The notes under the pieces are model-generated. The model worked only from the letters and a program-made list of their open reading frames with translations, searched no databases and was not told the origin of the DNA. From assembly GCF_002906155.1 (NCBI RefSeq), contig NZ_MUJK01000009.1:62001-126000 (forward strand): a DNA stretch of 64,000 nucleotides, read 5' to 3'. The stretch is from Pseudomonas laurylsulfativorans. Lineage in GTDB: Bacteria > Pseudomonadota > Gammaproteobacteria > Pseudomonadales > Pseudomonadaceae. The translations under genes and the position numbers were made by a program. This document shows, in pieces, positions 33,984-42,813 of this stretch (positions are counted from its first letter, which is position 1; every line of letters starts with the position of its first letter).

Positions 33984-35567
33984 TTAGTTGCTGATCGCCA
34001 GAATGCTCGCCTGGTATGCCCCGACAAACACATCGAAATCACCGACTTCGTTCTGCTCCAGCTCAGCCTGTTGAGCCAGCGACGAGCGCGCCCGTTCTTC
34101 AAACTTCGCCTGTTCCTCAGCCGCCAACGGCTCGCTGCGGAAGAATTCGGCATGGACCTGGCTCTGGCGCAGGGAGAACTGGGCAAAGCTCTCCTTGTGC
34201 TCGGCCATGGCCGCCAACACCTGTGCCGATGGTGTCAGGGACGGGTCCTGGACCTTGGCCAACTGGGCGTCCAGCGCCTTGCTGTGGGCATCGCCGCCAT
34301 GGCTCTGATCGAGCATCGCCGCCAGAGGGGCAATATTTTCCAGCAGCTCACCGGCCCATTCCTTCAGGTCAACCGGCTGGCCATTCCGTTGCAATTGCAG
34401 GCCCGGACGACGACCCTCCTTGACCACGCTGAGGAAGTTCGAAGTCGCGTTGCTGCAACTGGTGTTGGTCAGCAGCGGGCTGTCGTTGAGCGCGCAGTAC
34501 AGCAGGAACGCGTCGAGGAAACGCGACTCGGTGAGGTCGATGCCCATCGGCAGGAACGGGTTGATGTCCAGGCAGCGCACTTCAACGTATTGGATGCCAC
34601 GGGCCATCAATGCCTGGATTGGACGTTCGCCAGTGTAGGTCACGCGTTTCGGGCGGATGTTGGAGTAGTACTCATTTTCGATCTGCAGGATGTTGGTGTT
34701 GAGCTGTACCCACTCGCCATCCTGGTGGGTGCCGACTTCGACATAGGGAGCGTACGGCGTGGCCACCGCTTTGCGCAGGCTGTCGGTGTAGCTGTTCAGG
34801 TCGTTGTAGCACGGCGTCAGGCCGGCCTGGGCGTTGCTCTGGTAACCCAGGTCGCTCATGCGCAGGCTGGTGGCGTACGGCAGGTACAAAGTTTGCGGGT
34901 CCAGCTGTTCCAATTGATGCGAGCGACCGCGCAGGAAGCCGGCGTCCAATGCAGGTGACGCGCCGAACAGGTACATCAGCAGCCAGCTGTAGCGGCGGAA
35001 GTTGCGGATCAGTGCGATGTAGGACGACGACTGGAAATCGCGGTCGGTGCCGACAAAGCCTTCGGCCTGCCTGAGCAACGGCCAGAGTTTTTCCGGCAGG
35101 GAAAAGTTGTAGTGGATGCCGGCAATGCACTGCATCGTCTTGCCGTAACGCAGGGCCAGGCCCTTGCGGTACACGTACTTGAGTTGCCCGATGTTGGACG
35201 TGCCGTAGTAGGCGATCGGGATGTCCTCCTCGGCCGGCAACGGGCACGGCATCGACGGACTCCACAGGTACTCGTTGCCGAGCTTGCTGTAGGCAAAGCG
35301 ATGAATGCTGTCCAGGCTCGCCAGCGTGTCCGCCGGGTCGGGCAGGGCCGGAGTGATGAACTCCAGCAGCGACTCGGAATAGTCGGTGGTGATCTGTTCG
35401 TTGGTCAGCGCGGAACCCAATTCTTCCGGGTGCGGCGTTTGCGCCAGGCGACCTTCGCCGGTCACGCGCAGGCATTCACGTTCGATGCCGTGAAGGCACT
35501 GTTCGAGCAGAGAGAGGTTAGCGCGCTCGCCGAGCAGGGCCAGGCGGCGGTTGAGAAGTTCGCTCAA
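33984..35567 (-). CDS. gshA: Glutamate-cysteine ligase
   Basis: This 527-aa class I (gamma-proteobacterial) glutamate-cysteine ligase carries out the first step of glutathione synthesis. Landmarks are GIERECLRVTGEGRLA near the start, ITTDYSESLLEFITPA, MQCIAGIHYNFSLP and YVEVRCLDINPFLPMGID. The start is probably the TTG at 35567: AAGGA lies seven bases upstream, and 527 residues equals the P. aeruginosa protein. A GTG five codons earlier (35582) has no ribosome site. It begins the block gshA, thioesterase, tex known from other pseudomonads. A short REP pair lies upstream. Confidence 0.93.
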   Translation of the reverse strand: MSELLNRRLALLGERANLSLLEQCLHGIERECLRVTGEGRLAQTPHPEELGSALTNEQITTDYSESLLEFITPALPDPADTLASLDSIHRFAYSKLGNEYLWSPSMPCPLPAEEDIPIAYYGTSNIGQLKYVYRKGLALRYGKTMQCIAGIHYNFSLPEKLWPLLRQAEGFVGTDRDFQSSSYIALIRNFRRYSWLLMYLFGASPALDAGFLRGRSHQLEQLDPQTLYLPYATSLRMSDLGYQSNAQAGLTPCYNDLNSYTDSLRKAVATPYAPYVEVGTHQDGEWVQLNTNILQIENEYYSNIRPKRVTYTGERPIQALMARGIQYVEVRCLDINPFLPMGIDLTESRFLDAFLLYCALNDSPLLTNTSCSNATSNFLSVVKEGRRPGLQLQRNGQPVDLKEWAGELLENIAPLAAMLDQSHGGDAHSKALDAQLAKVQDPSLTPSAQVLAAMAEHKESFAQFSLRQSQVHAEFFRSEPLAAEEQAKFEERARSSLAQQAELEQNEVGDFDVFVGAYQASILAISN

Positions 35568-35708
35568 GTTGGATTCCTTCACGCGTCAGTCGCCCCAATA
35601 TGGGGGTGGGCAAGACGGTCTACAAGGGTGAAGTTAAAACTGGCGTTTTCGCCTGGTTTTTCGAGCTGCACAGGCCATGTGCCGGTCAGTCAGTAACTGC
35701 ACAATCCC

Positions 35709-35799
35709 TGTGGGAGCGAGCTTGCTCGCGATGAGGGCGTCTCAGTCAACATTAACGTCGTCTGACACACCGCCATCGCGAGCAAGCTCGCTCCCACAG
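35709..35799. repeat. Short REP pair
   Basis: TGTGGGAGCGAGCTTGCTCG at 35709 and its inverse ending 35799, in the gap between the thioesterase stop and gshA. Confidence 0.88.
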
Positions 35800-35840
35800 G
35801 TTTCATTGCGTCGAAATTAACTCAAATTGATGACGACTAG

Positions 35841-36224
35841 CTACAGGACAGCGAACGTGCCTTGCGCTTTTGCGACCAGTTTGTCGCCCTGCATCACATC
35901 GGCCTCGACCACCAGTGTGCGGCGGCCCGGGTGGACCACCCGCGCCGTGCACATCACTTCACCGTCGGATACCGCGCGGATGTAGTTGATCTTGCACTCG
36001 ATGGTCGCGCTCTGCTGGTCAAAGCCGTGGGTGCTGGAACAGGCCAGTCCCATGGCAATGTCCACCAGACTGAACAAGGCCCCGCCGTGCAGCTTGCCAC
36101 CGCGATTGCGCAGCTCGGGCTCCAGCGCCAGGGCGACTTGCGCCACCCCGGTTTCCAGGCTGTGCAAGCGGCAGCCCAGCAGCTTGAAAAACGCGCTTTC
36201 GGTCAGCCCGGCGGGAATGTCCAT
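35841..36224 (-). CDS. PaaI-family hotdog thioesterase
   Basis: This 127-aa hotdog-fold protein of the PaaI/acyl-CoA thioesterase group carries the motif GGKLHGGALFSLVDIAMGLA (about residues 42-61). The Asp in SLVD and the preceding His and Gly are the usual active-site residues. It hydrolyses acyl- or aryl-CoA esters; the substrate is unknown. Its ATG overlaps the tex stop as TGATG, so it is co-translated with tex. Confidence 0.88.
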   Translation of the reverse strand: MDIPAGLTESAFFKLLGCRLHSLETGVAQVALALEPELRNRGGKLHGGALFSLVDIAMGLACSSTHGFDQQSATIECKINYIRAVSDGEVMCTARVVHPGRRTLVVEADVMQGDKLVAKAQGTFAVL

Positions 36225-38548
36225 CAGCGTTTCTTCAACTGCTTGGCATTGGCGAACAGTGAAGCCATGGCATTGTTGCTCGGTGCAGCTGCCGTGGTTT
36301 CCTTGCGCGGTGCGGTGTTCTGGGACTGGCGTGGCGCCGACCCCGGACGTGCGCCGCGAGCGCCGTCGATTTTTTCGCCCGGGGTGTCGCTCATGCGCAT
36401 CGACAGGCCCACGCGTTTGCGCGGGATGTCGACTTCCATGACCTTCACTTTCACCACGTCGCCGGCTTTCACCGCTTCGCGTGGATCCTTGATGAACTTC
36501 TCCGAAAGCGCAGAGATGTGCACCAAACCGTCCTGATGCACGCCGATATCGACGAAAGCACCGAAGTTGGTCACGTTGGTAACCACGCCTTCGAGGATCA
36601 TGCCCGGTTGCAGGTCCTTGAGGTCTTCGACGCCTTCCTGGAACTCGGCGGTCTTGAACTCGGGACGCGGGTCGCGGCCTGGCTTGTCCAGTTCCTGAAG
36701 GATGTCGGTGACAGTTGGCAAACCGAAGGTTTCGTCGGTGAATTTTTTCGGGTCCAGACGCTTGAGGAAACCACTGTCGCCAATCAACGAACGAATATCG
36801 CGATCCGTCTCGGCGGCGATACGCTGCACGAGTGGATAGGCTTCCGGGTGCACCGCGGAGGCGTCCAGGGGATTGTCGCCGTTCATCACGCGCAGGAATC
36901 CGGCCGCCTGCTCGAAGGTTTTTTCGCCCAGACGCGCGACTTTCTTCAGCGCGGCACGGGTCTTGAACGCGCCGTGCTCGTCGCGGTGGCTGACGATGTT
37001 CTGTGCCAGGGTCGCGTTGAGGCCGGAGATGCGTGCCAGTAGCGCTACGGAAGCGGTGTTCACGTCCACGCCGACGGCGTTCACGCAGTCCTCGACCACG
37101 GCATCCAGGCCGCGCGCCAATTTCAGCTGCGACACGTCGTGCTGGTACTGGCCGACACCGATGGATTTCGGATCGATCTTCACCAGCTCAGCCAGTGGGT
37201 CCTGCAGGCGACGGGCAATCGATACCGCGCCACGGATCGACACGTCCAGGTCCGGGAATTCCTTGGAGGCCAGTTCCGACGCCGAGTAAACCGAAGCGCC
37301 AGCCTCGGAGACCATGACCTTGGTCATTTTCATCGCTGGATATTTTTTGATCAGTTCGGCGGCCAGCTTGTCGGTTTCACGGCTGGCGGTGCCGTTGCCG
37401 ATGGCGATCAGGTCCACGGAGTGCTTGGCGCACAGGGCGGCGAGCACGGCGAGGGTCTGGTCCCATTTATTGTGCGGCACGTGCGGGTAAACCGTGGCGT
37501 GATCCAGCAGCTTGCCGGTGGCGTCGACCACGGCCACCTTGCAACCGGTACGCAGGCCTGGGTCGAGGCCCAGGGTTGCGCGCGGGCCGGCCGGGGCCGA
37601 CAACAGCAAGTCGTGCAGGTTGTGGGCGAAAACGTTGATCGCTTCGGTTTCCGCGCCATCGCGCAGTTCACCCAGCAGGTCGGTTTCCAGATGGGTGTAG
37701 AGCTTGACCTTCCAGGTCCAGCGCACCACTTCGCCCAGCCATTTGTCAGCAGCGCGGTTCTGGTTCTGGATACCGAATTGCTGGCCGATCATGCCTTCGC
37801 ACGGATGCATGGTGCCCGGCAGTTCGTCGCCGACTTTCAGCGCGGAGCTGAGAATGCCTTCGTTGCGGCCACGGAAAATCGCCAGCGCGCGGTGCGACGG
37901 CATGCTTTTCAGTGGTTCGTCGTGTTCGAAGTAGTCGCGGAACTTGGCGCCTTCTTCTTCCTTGCCGGCGATCACGCGGGCACTGAGGGTGGCTTCCTGC
38001 TTGAGGTAGTTGCGCAGCTTTTCCAACAGGCCTGCGTCTTCGGCGAAGCGTTCCATGAGGATGTACTTGGCGCCTTCGAGGGCGGCCTTCACATCGGCCA
38101 CGCCTTTTTCCGCGTCGATGAAGCGCGCGGCTTCGGTTTCCGGGCTCAGGGACGGGTCGTTGAACAGGCCGTCGGCCAGCTCGCCGAGGCCGGCTTCCAG
38201 GGCGATCTGGCCCTTGGTGCGGCGCTTTTGCTTGTACGGCAGGTACAAGTCTTCGAGACGGGTCTTGGTGTCGGCGAGCTTGATGTCGCGTTCCAGTTGC
38301 GGGGTCAGCTTGCCTTGCTCTTCGATGCTGGCAAGGATGCTGATGCGCCGTTCGTCGAGTTCTCGCAGGTAGCGCAGGCGCTCTTCCAGATGACGCAATT
38401 GCGTATCGTCGAGGCTGCCGGTCACTTCTTTGCGGTAACGGGCGATGAAGGGAACGGTAGAGCCTTCATCGAGTAGCGCGACGGCCGCTTCGACCTGTTG
38501 TGGGCGTACACCGAGTTCCTCGGCGATGCGGCTGTTGATGCTGTCCAT
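36224..38548 (-). CDS. tex: Tex, S1-domain RNA-binding transcription accessory protein
   Basis: This 774-aa Tex protein has an N-terminal helix-turn-helix region (SRIAEELGVRPQQVEAAVAL), a YqgF-like nuclease fold (TLGLDPGLRTGCKVAVVDAT), helix-hairpin-helix motifs (NTASVALLARISGLNATLAQ) and a C-terminal S1 domain (LEGVVTNVTNFGAFVDIGVH). It binds nucleic acid and RNA polymerase and is generally conserved. The ATG at 38548 follows AGGTGG closely; an upstream TTG is not preferred. A low-complexity Ala/Pro/Gln tail ends the protein. The downstream thioesterase overlaps its stop. Confidence 0.93.
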   Translation of the reverse strand: MDSINSRIAEELGVRPQQVEAAVALLDEGSTVPFIARYRKEVTGSLDDTQLRHLEERLRYLRELDERRISILASIEEQGKLTPQLERDIKLADTKTRLEDLYLPYKQKRRTKGQIALEAGLGELADGLFNDPSLSPETEAARFIDAEKGVADVKAALEGAKYILMERFAEDAGLLEKLRNYLKQEATLSARVIAGKEEEGAKFRDYFEHDEPLKSMPSHRALAIFRGRNEGILSSALKVGDELPGTMHPCEGMIGQQFGIQNQNRAADKWLGEVVRWTWKVKLYTHLETDLLGELRDGAETEAINVFAHNLHDLLLSAPAGPRATLGLDPGLRTGCKVAVVDATGKLLDHATVYPHVPHNKWDQTLAVLAALCAKHSVDLIAIGNGTASRETDKLAAELIKKYPAMKMTKVMVSEAGASVYSASELASKEFPDLDVSIRGAVSIARRLQDPLAELVKIDPKSIGVGQYQHDVSQLKLARGLDAVVEDCVNAVGVDVNTASVALLARISGLNATLAQNIVSHRDEHGAFKTRAALKKVARLGEKTFEQAAGFLRVMNGDNPLDASAVHPEAYPLVQRIAAETDRDIRSLIGDSGFLKRLDPKKFTDETFGLPTVTDILQELDKPGRDPRPEFKTAEFQEGVEDLKDLQPGMILEGVVTNVTNFGAFVDIGVHQDGLVHISALSEKFIKDPREAVKAGDVVKVKVMEVDIPRKRVGLSMRMSDTPGEKIDGARGARPGSAPRQSQNTAPRKETTAAAPSNNAMASLFANAKQLKKR

Positions 38549-38909
38549 AAAACCACCTGACAAATTGTGAAAGCAGGCTCGCAGGCGCGTAAATAGGGCC
38601 TTCGCGAGTCTGGTTGAGCGGCCTGGCCAGCGCCGCTGCCTGGGTCAACAGGCATTGCGTTGACCCCTGAAATCGAACAATTACTGCTGACGCGATAAAA
38701 ATAATTCGCGTCTGTCTGTAGTACCTGTCTGACGTTGCCTGACACAAAAGGCCGCGCATTATAACCAGCGTTACGGCATTCGGGGGCATCACGGGTTAGC
38801 GGTGCAATGGCCGGTTTTCTGGCACTAAAGGAAAAATCTGCTAACAATGCACACGGTGCGTATAACGGCAGCTACGCCATAATGCGCGCCGAGATCAAAG
38901 GAGCATCCA
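38549..38909. other. Divergent promoter region tex / ompR
   Basis: The region has no gene. It holds an 8-bp inverted repeat GGGTCAAC/GTTGACCC (38642-38666) and a CGCG...CGCG inverted repeat about 38692-38712. CATAAT near 38877, about 30 bases before the ompR ATG, could be the -10 box for ompR. Confidence 0.5.
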
Positions 38910-39650
38910 ATGAGCAGCACTGTACAAACTGCTGAAGGCGAAAAAATTCTTATCGTTGACGACGATCCGGGGCTGAGCAGCCTGCTGGAACGTTTTTTCG
39001 TCAGCAAGGGCTACCGCGCCCGCGCCGTACCGAACACCGAGCAAATGGATCGCCTGCTGGCGCGCGAAGTGTTCAACCTGGTCGTCCTCGACCTGATGTT
39101 GCCTGGCGAAGACGGCCTGACTGCCTGCCGCCGCTTGCGCAACGCGAACAACCAGATTCCGATCATCATGCTCACTGCCAAGGGCGACGAACTGAGCCGC
39201 ATCAAGGGCCTGGAACTGGGCGCCGACGATTACCTGGCCAAGCCGTTCAACCCGGATGAGCTGATGGCTCGCGTCAAGGCGGTATTGCGTCGCCAGTCGG
39301 CTCCGGTGCCGGGCGCCCCGGGCAGCGAAGACGAAAGCGTGACCTTCGGTGACTACGAGTTGTCCCTGGCCACCCGCGAGCTCAAGCGCGGCGAAGAAGT
39401 GCACATGCTCACCACCGGCGAGTTCGCGGTACTCAAGGCCCTGGTGATGAACGCGCGTCAACCGCTGACCCGCGACAAATTGATGAATCTGGCGCGCGGC
39501 CGCGAGTGGGATGCCCTGGAGCGTTCCATCGATGTGCAGATTTCCCGCCTGCGCCGGATGATCGAGCCCGATCCGTCCAAACCGCGTTACATCCAGACTG
39601 TCTGGGGCGTGGGTTACGTGTTTGTTCCAGATGGTACCGCCACCAAGTGA
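38910..39650 (+). CDS. ompR: OmpR-family response regulator (AmgR equivalent)
   Basis: This 246-aa response regulator has a receiver domain with the phospho-aspartate in VVLDLMLPGEDGLTA (about residue 61), the acidic pocket IVDDDPG and the lysine in DYLAKPFNP. A winged-helix domain follows, with EWDALERSIDVQISRLRRMI and YIQTVWGVGYVF. It is the partner of the sensor at 39766. In P. aeruginosa the equivalent pair next to tex is AmgRS, which handles envelope stress and aminoglycoside tolerance. The ATG follows AAAGGAG. Confidence 0.93.
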   Translation: MSSTVQTAEGEKILIVDDDPGLSSLLERFFVSKGYRARAVPNTEQMDRLLAREVFNLVVLDLMLPGEDGLTACRRLRNANNQIPIIMLTAKGDELSRIKGLELGADDYLAKPFNPDELMARVKAVLRRQSAPVPGAPGSEDESVTFGDYELSLATRELKRGEEVHMLTTGEFAVLKALVMNARQPLTRDKLMNLARGREWDALERSIDVQISRLRRMIEPDPSKPRYIQTVWGVGYVFVPDGTATK

Positions 39651-39658
39651 TTGTCGAT

Positions 39659-39750
39659 TTGTAGGAGCGGGTCATGCGGACAACGGATCAATCGATCCTG
39701 TCCGCAGACTCGCGATCCGCAATATGCGAGCATCGCTCGCTCCTGCAAGT
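39659..39750. repeat. Degenerate short REP pair inside the ompR-envZ operon
   Basis: TGTAGGAGCGGGTCATGCGG at 39659 and CGAGCATCGCTCGCTCCTGC near 39728-39747. Both arms have drifted from the consensus. It occupies most of the 115-base gap between ompR and envZ. Confidence 0.65.
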
Positions 39751-39765
39751 GTTTAACGGTTATCC

Positions 39766-41079
39766 ATGAAAACCCCCGTTTGGTTCCCCCAGAGCTTCTT
39801 CTCCCGCACCCTTTGGCTGGTGCTCATCGTCGTTCTCTTCTCCAAGGCGCTGACCCTGGTTTATCTGCTGATGAACGAAGATGTGCTGGTGGACCGCCAG
39901 TACAGTCACGGTGTCGCCCTGACGCTGCGTGCCTATTGGGCTGCCGATGAAGAAAACCGTGACAAGATCGCTGGTGCCGTGCCCCTGATTCGAGTGGTGG
40001 GGGCCGGGGTGCCGGAGGGCGAGCAACACTGGCCCTACAGTGAGATCTATCAGCGGCAAATGCAGGCTGAGCTGGGGGCTGACACCGAAGTGCGATTGCG
40101 TATGCATGCACCGCCAGCGTTATGGGTTCGAGCGCCCAGCCTGGGTGAAGGCTGGCTCAAGGTTCCCCTGTATCCGCACCCGCTGCGCGGTCAGAAAATC
40201 TGGAATGTGCTTGGCTGGTTCCTCGCCATTGGATTGCTGTCCACCGCGGCGGCGTGGATCTTCGTCAGCCAGCTCAACCAGCCGTTAAAACGACTGGTGT
40301 ACGCCGCGCGGCAACTGGGTCAGGGCCGCAGCGTGCGCCTGCCGATCAGCGATACACCGAGTGAGATGACCGAGGTTTACCGCGCCTTCAACCAGATGGC
40401 CGAAGACGTCGAACAGGCCGGTCGCGAGCGTGAACTGATGCTGGCCGGGGTTTCCCATGATTTGCGCACGCCGTTGACCCGCTTGCGTCTGTCCCTGGAA
40501 TTGATGGGTGATCGCACCGATCTGACCGACGACATGGTGCGCGACATCGAAGACATGGATGCGATTCTCGATCAGTTCCTGGCGTTCATTCGCGACGGGC
40601 GCGACGAGTCGGTAGAAGAAGTTGACCTGAGCGACCTGGTCCGTGAGGTCGCTGCGCCCTACAACCAGAATGAAGAAAAAGTACGGCTGCGCCTGGAGCC
40701 GATCCAGCCGTTTCCGTTACGTCGTGTGTCGATGAAACGACTGCTGAACAACTTGATTGGCAACGCGTTGCATCACGCTGGCAGCGGTGTGGAAGTGGCG
40801 GCCTATGTCTCGGGTGACACCGTCGCGCCATACGTGGTGCTGAGCGTCATGGACCGTGGCGCCGGGATTGATCCTTCAGAGCTGGAGGCGATCTTCAACC
40901 CGTTCACCCGTGGTGACCGTGCGCGCGGCGGCAAGGGCACCGGATTGGGGCTGGCGATCGTCAAGCGAATTGCTTCGATGCATGGCGGCAATGTTGAGTT
41001 GCGCAACCGCTCCGGTGGCGGGCTGGAGGCGCGGGTGCGCTTGCCGTTGGGGTTGATGCTGCCGCGGGATGCCGTTTAA
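39766..41079 (+). CDS. envZ: EnvZ-family sensor histidine kinase (AmgS equivalent)
   Basis: This 437-aa histidine kinase has membrane helices near residues 13-32 and 147-168 flanking a periplasmic domain. A HAMP domain follows (RLVYAARQLGQGRSVRLPI). The phospho-acceptor is His in AGVSHDLRTPLTRL (about 230). The ATPase domain has the N box NNLIGNALHHA, DRGAGID and GKGTGLGLAI. It senses an envelope signal and phosphorylates the OmpR partner. It lies 115 bases after ompR, with a REP element between. A convergent rimK follows beyond another REP pair. Confidence 0.93.
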   Translation: MKTPVWFPQSFFSRTLWLVLIVVLFSKALTLVYLLMNEDVLVDRQYSHGVALTLRAYWAADEENRDKIAGAVPLIRVVGAGVPEGEQHWPYSEIYQRQMQAELGADTEVRLRMHAPPALWVRAPSLGEGWLKVPLYPHPLRGQKIWNVLGWFLAIGLLSTAAAWIFVSQLNQPLKRLVYAARQLGQGRSVRLPISDTPSEMTEVYRAFNQMAEDVEQAGRERELMLAGVSHDLRTPLTRLRLSLELMGDRTDLTDDMVRDIEDMDAILDQFLAFIRDGRDESVEEVDLSDLVREVAAPYNQNEEKVRLRLEPIQPFPLRRVSMKRLLNNLIGNALHHAGSGVEVAAYVSGDTVAPYVVLSVMDRGAGIDPSELEAIFNPFTRGDRARGGKGTGLGLAIVKRIASMHGGNVELRNRSGGGLEARVRLPLGLMLPRDAV

Positions 41080-41111
41080 GGGCTGATTTTTTCAGTGGGG
41101 CTGATGATCCC

Positions 41112-41184
41112 TTCGCGAGCAGGCTCGCTCCCACAAGGGGGCGGTGTGCGCATTTCCCCTGTGGGAGCGAGCTTGCTCGCGATG
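41112..41184. repeat. Short REP pair between convergent envZ and rimK
   Basis: TTCGCGAGCAGGCTCGCTCC at 41112 and the inverse GTGGGAGCGAGCTTGCTCGC near 41161. It can act as a shared 3' stem for both mRNAs. Confidence 0.85.
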
Positions 41185-41215
41185 GCGGCATCCCTGCCGC
41201 CACAAGGCTTGAGGT

Positions 41216-42121
41216 TTAACCCTTGCCCTTGGTCCGGGTCATGTTCGGCCCACCATTCTTCTCCAAATGCTCAATGATGATCCCCGCCACATTCTTTCCG
41301 GTGGTGGTCTCGATCCCTTCAAGCCCCGGCGACGAATTCACTTCCATCACCAGCGGCCCATGATTGGATCGCAGGATGTCGACACCTGCGACCGCCAGGC
41401 CCATGACCTTCGCCGCGCGCAATGCGGTCATGCGTTCTTCTGGCGTGATCTTGATCAGGCTCGCGCTGCCACCGCGATGCAGGTTGGAGCGAAACTCGCC
41501 GGGTTTGGCCTGGCGCTTCATCGCCGCAATCACCTTGTCACCGACGACGAAGCAGCGAATGTCCGCACCACCGGCTTCCTTGATGTACTCCTGAACCATG
41601 ATGTTCTGCTTGAGGCCCATGAACGCCTCGATCACCGACTCTGCCGCTGTCGCGGTTTCGCACAGCACCACGCCAATGCCTTGGGTGCCTTCCAGCACCT
41701 TGATCACCAACGGCGCGCCGTTGACCATTTCGATCAGGTCGGGAATGTCATCGGGGGAGTGGGCAAAGCCGGTAACCGGCAAACCGATCCCCCGACGGGA
41801 CAACAATTGCAGCGAGCGCAGCTTGTCCCTCGAACGGGCAATGGCCACCGATTCGTTGAGCGGGAACACCCCCATCATTTCGAACTGACGCAGCACCGCG
41901 CAGCCATAGAACGTCACGGATGCACCGATCCGTGGAATCACCGCGTCGAAACCCTCCAGTGGCTTGCCGCGGTAGTGGATCTGCGGCTTGTGGCTGGCGA
42001 TGTTCATATAGGCGCGCAGGGTATCGACCACCACCATTTCATGACCACGTTCGGTACCGGCTTCGACCAGACGGCGGGTGGAATACAGACGCGGATTCCG
42101 CGACAGCACAGCGATCTTCAT
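41216..42121 (-). CDS. rimK: RimK, ribosomal protein S6-glutamate ligase
   Basis: This 301-aa ATP-grasp ligase adds glutamate residues to the C-terminus of ribosomal protein S6. Landmarks are NEYVAIARSRDK-like NESVAIARSRDKLRSLQLL, the ATP lysine region PLVIKVLEGTQGIGVVLCE, and the metal site VAGVDILRSNHGPLVMEVNS. Its start overlaps the rimB stop as ATGA. In P. fluorescens rimA-rimB-rimK form one operon that changes the proteome through ribosome modification, and the same three-gene order is seen here. The C-terminus ends in a basic stretch TRTKGKG. Confidence 0.92.
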   Translation of the reverse strand: MKIAVLSRNPRLYSTRRLVEAGTERGHEMVVVDTLRAYMNIASHKPQIHYRGKPLEGFDAVIPRIGASVTFYGCAVLRQFEMMGVFPLNESVAIARSRDKLRSLQLLSRRGIGLPVTGFAHSPDDIPDLIEMVNGAPLVIKVLEGTQGIGVVLCETATAAESVIEAFMGLKQNIMVQEYIKEAGGADIRCFVVGDKVIAAMKRQAKPGEFRSNLHRGGSASLIKITPEERMTALRAAKVMGLAVAGVDILRSNHGPLVMEVNSSPGLEGIETTTGKNVAGIIIEHLEKNGGPNMTRTKGKG

Positions 42122-42597
42122 GCAACACCTGTGGAGGAGGTAGATACCGGGAACACCGGCTTGTCTTGTACATACTTGATGCCCGGATTGACCACCAACT
42201 GGCCGTCGATCAGGGCTTTGGAACCGAGCAGCAGGCGATAGCGCATGGACTTGCGGCAGGCGAGTGTGAACTCGACCCGCCAGACCCGATCACCAAGGGC
42301 CAGGGTGGTGCTGATCACGTATCGCACCTGCGCGTGACCGTTTGAGCTTTTAATGGTTTTCATCGTCACCAGCGGTGCTTCGCAGCGTCGGTGGCGCAGT
42401 TGGACGACGGAACCCAGGTGGGCGGTAAAACGCACCCACTGCTCACCATCGCGCTCGAACGGCTCGATTTCAGTGGCGTGGAGGCTTGAGGTGCTGGCAC
42501 CGGTGTCGATTTTTGCCCGAAGGCCCGCGACTCCCAAATCCGGGAGCGCTATCCACTCGCGCAGACCGACAACGGTCAAATGGTCAAATGTCTTCAA
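42118..42597 (-). CDS. rimB: RimB, retropepsin-like protease (RimB/DUF785 family)
   Basis: This 159-aa aspartic-protease-like protein has the catalytic motif AKIDTGASTSSLHA (DTGAS near residue 31). The fold resembles retropepsins, and the family was formerly called ATP-dependent zinc protease. In P. fluorescens RimB counteracts RimK by removing glutamates from S6. The start is a TTG at 42597 that shares bases with the stop of the small upstream gene (TTGA), so its translation is probably coupled to rimA. Its own stop overlaps rimK. Confidence 0.87.
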   Translation of the reverse strand: MKTFDHLTVVGLREWIALPDLGVAGLRAKIDTGASTSSLHATEIEPFERDGEQWVRFTAHLGSVVQLRHRRCEAPLVTMKTIKSSNGHAQVRYVISTTLALGDRVWRVEFTLACRKSMRYRLLLGSKALIDGQLVVNPGIKYVQDKPVFPVSTSSTGVA

Positions 42598-42734
42598 AAG
42601 TGCTCAACCGGTAGAAACCGCTCGGGCCGCACGCGGCCGGATTCGCGGTATTCACGCAGAATAATGATTAAAAGGCGACAGATATCTACGGCCCGGATTT
42701 CCAGCCCCACGGTGAGGTTCTGGAATAGGTGCAT
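42594..42734 (-). CDS. rimA: RimA-like small protein at the head of the rim operon
   Basis: This 46-aa protein begins MHLFQNLTVGLEIRAVDICR and ends RVRPERFLPVEHF. It is a mix of hydrophobic and basic residues. The stop TGA overlaps the TTG start of rimB. Its position, size and coupling match rimA of the P. fluorescens rimABK operon, which is the reason for the symbol; sequence identity to RimA is assumed, not checked. It is divergent from hslR across 79 bases. Confidence 0.6.
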   Translation of the reverse strand: MHLFQNLTVGLEIRAVDICRLLIIILREYRESGRVRPERFLPVEHF

Positions 42735-42813
42735 TGTAATCCGGGTCGGTGAAATTCTTGGTACGACAGAAACGGTAGTACAGTTCACCAATATTTCAGA
42801 ATGAGGAAATTCC

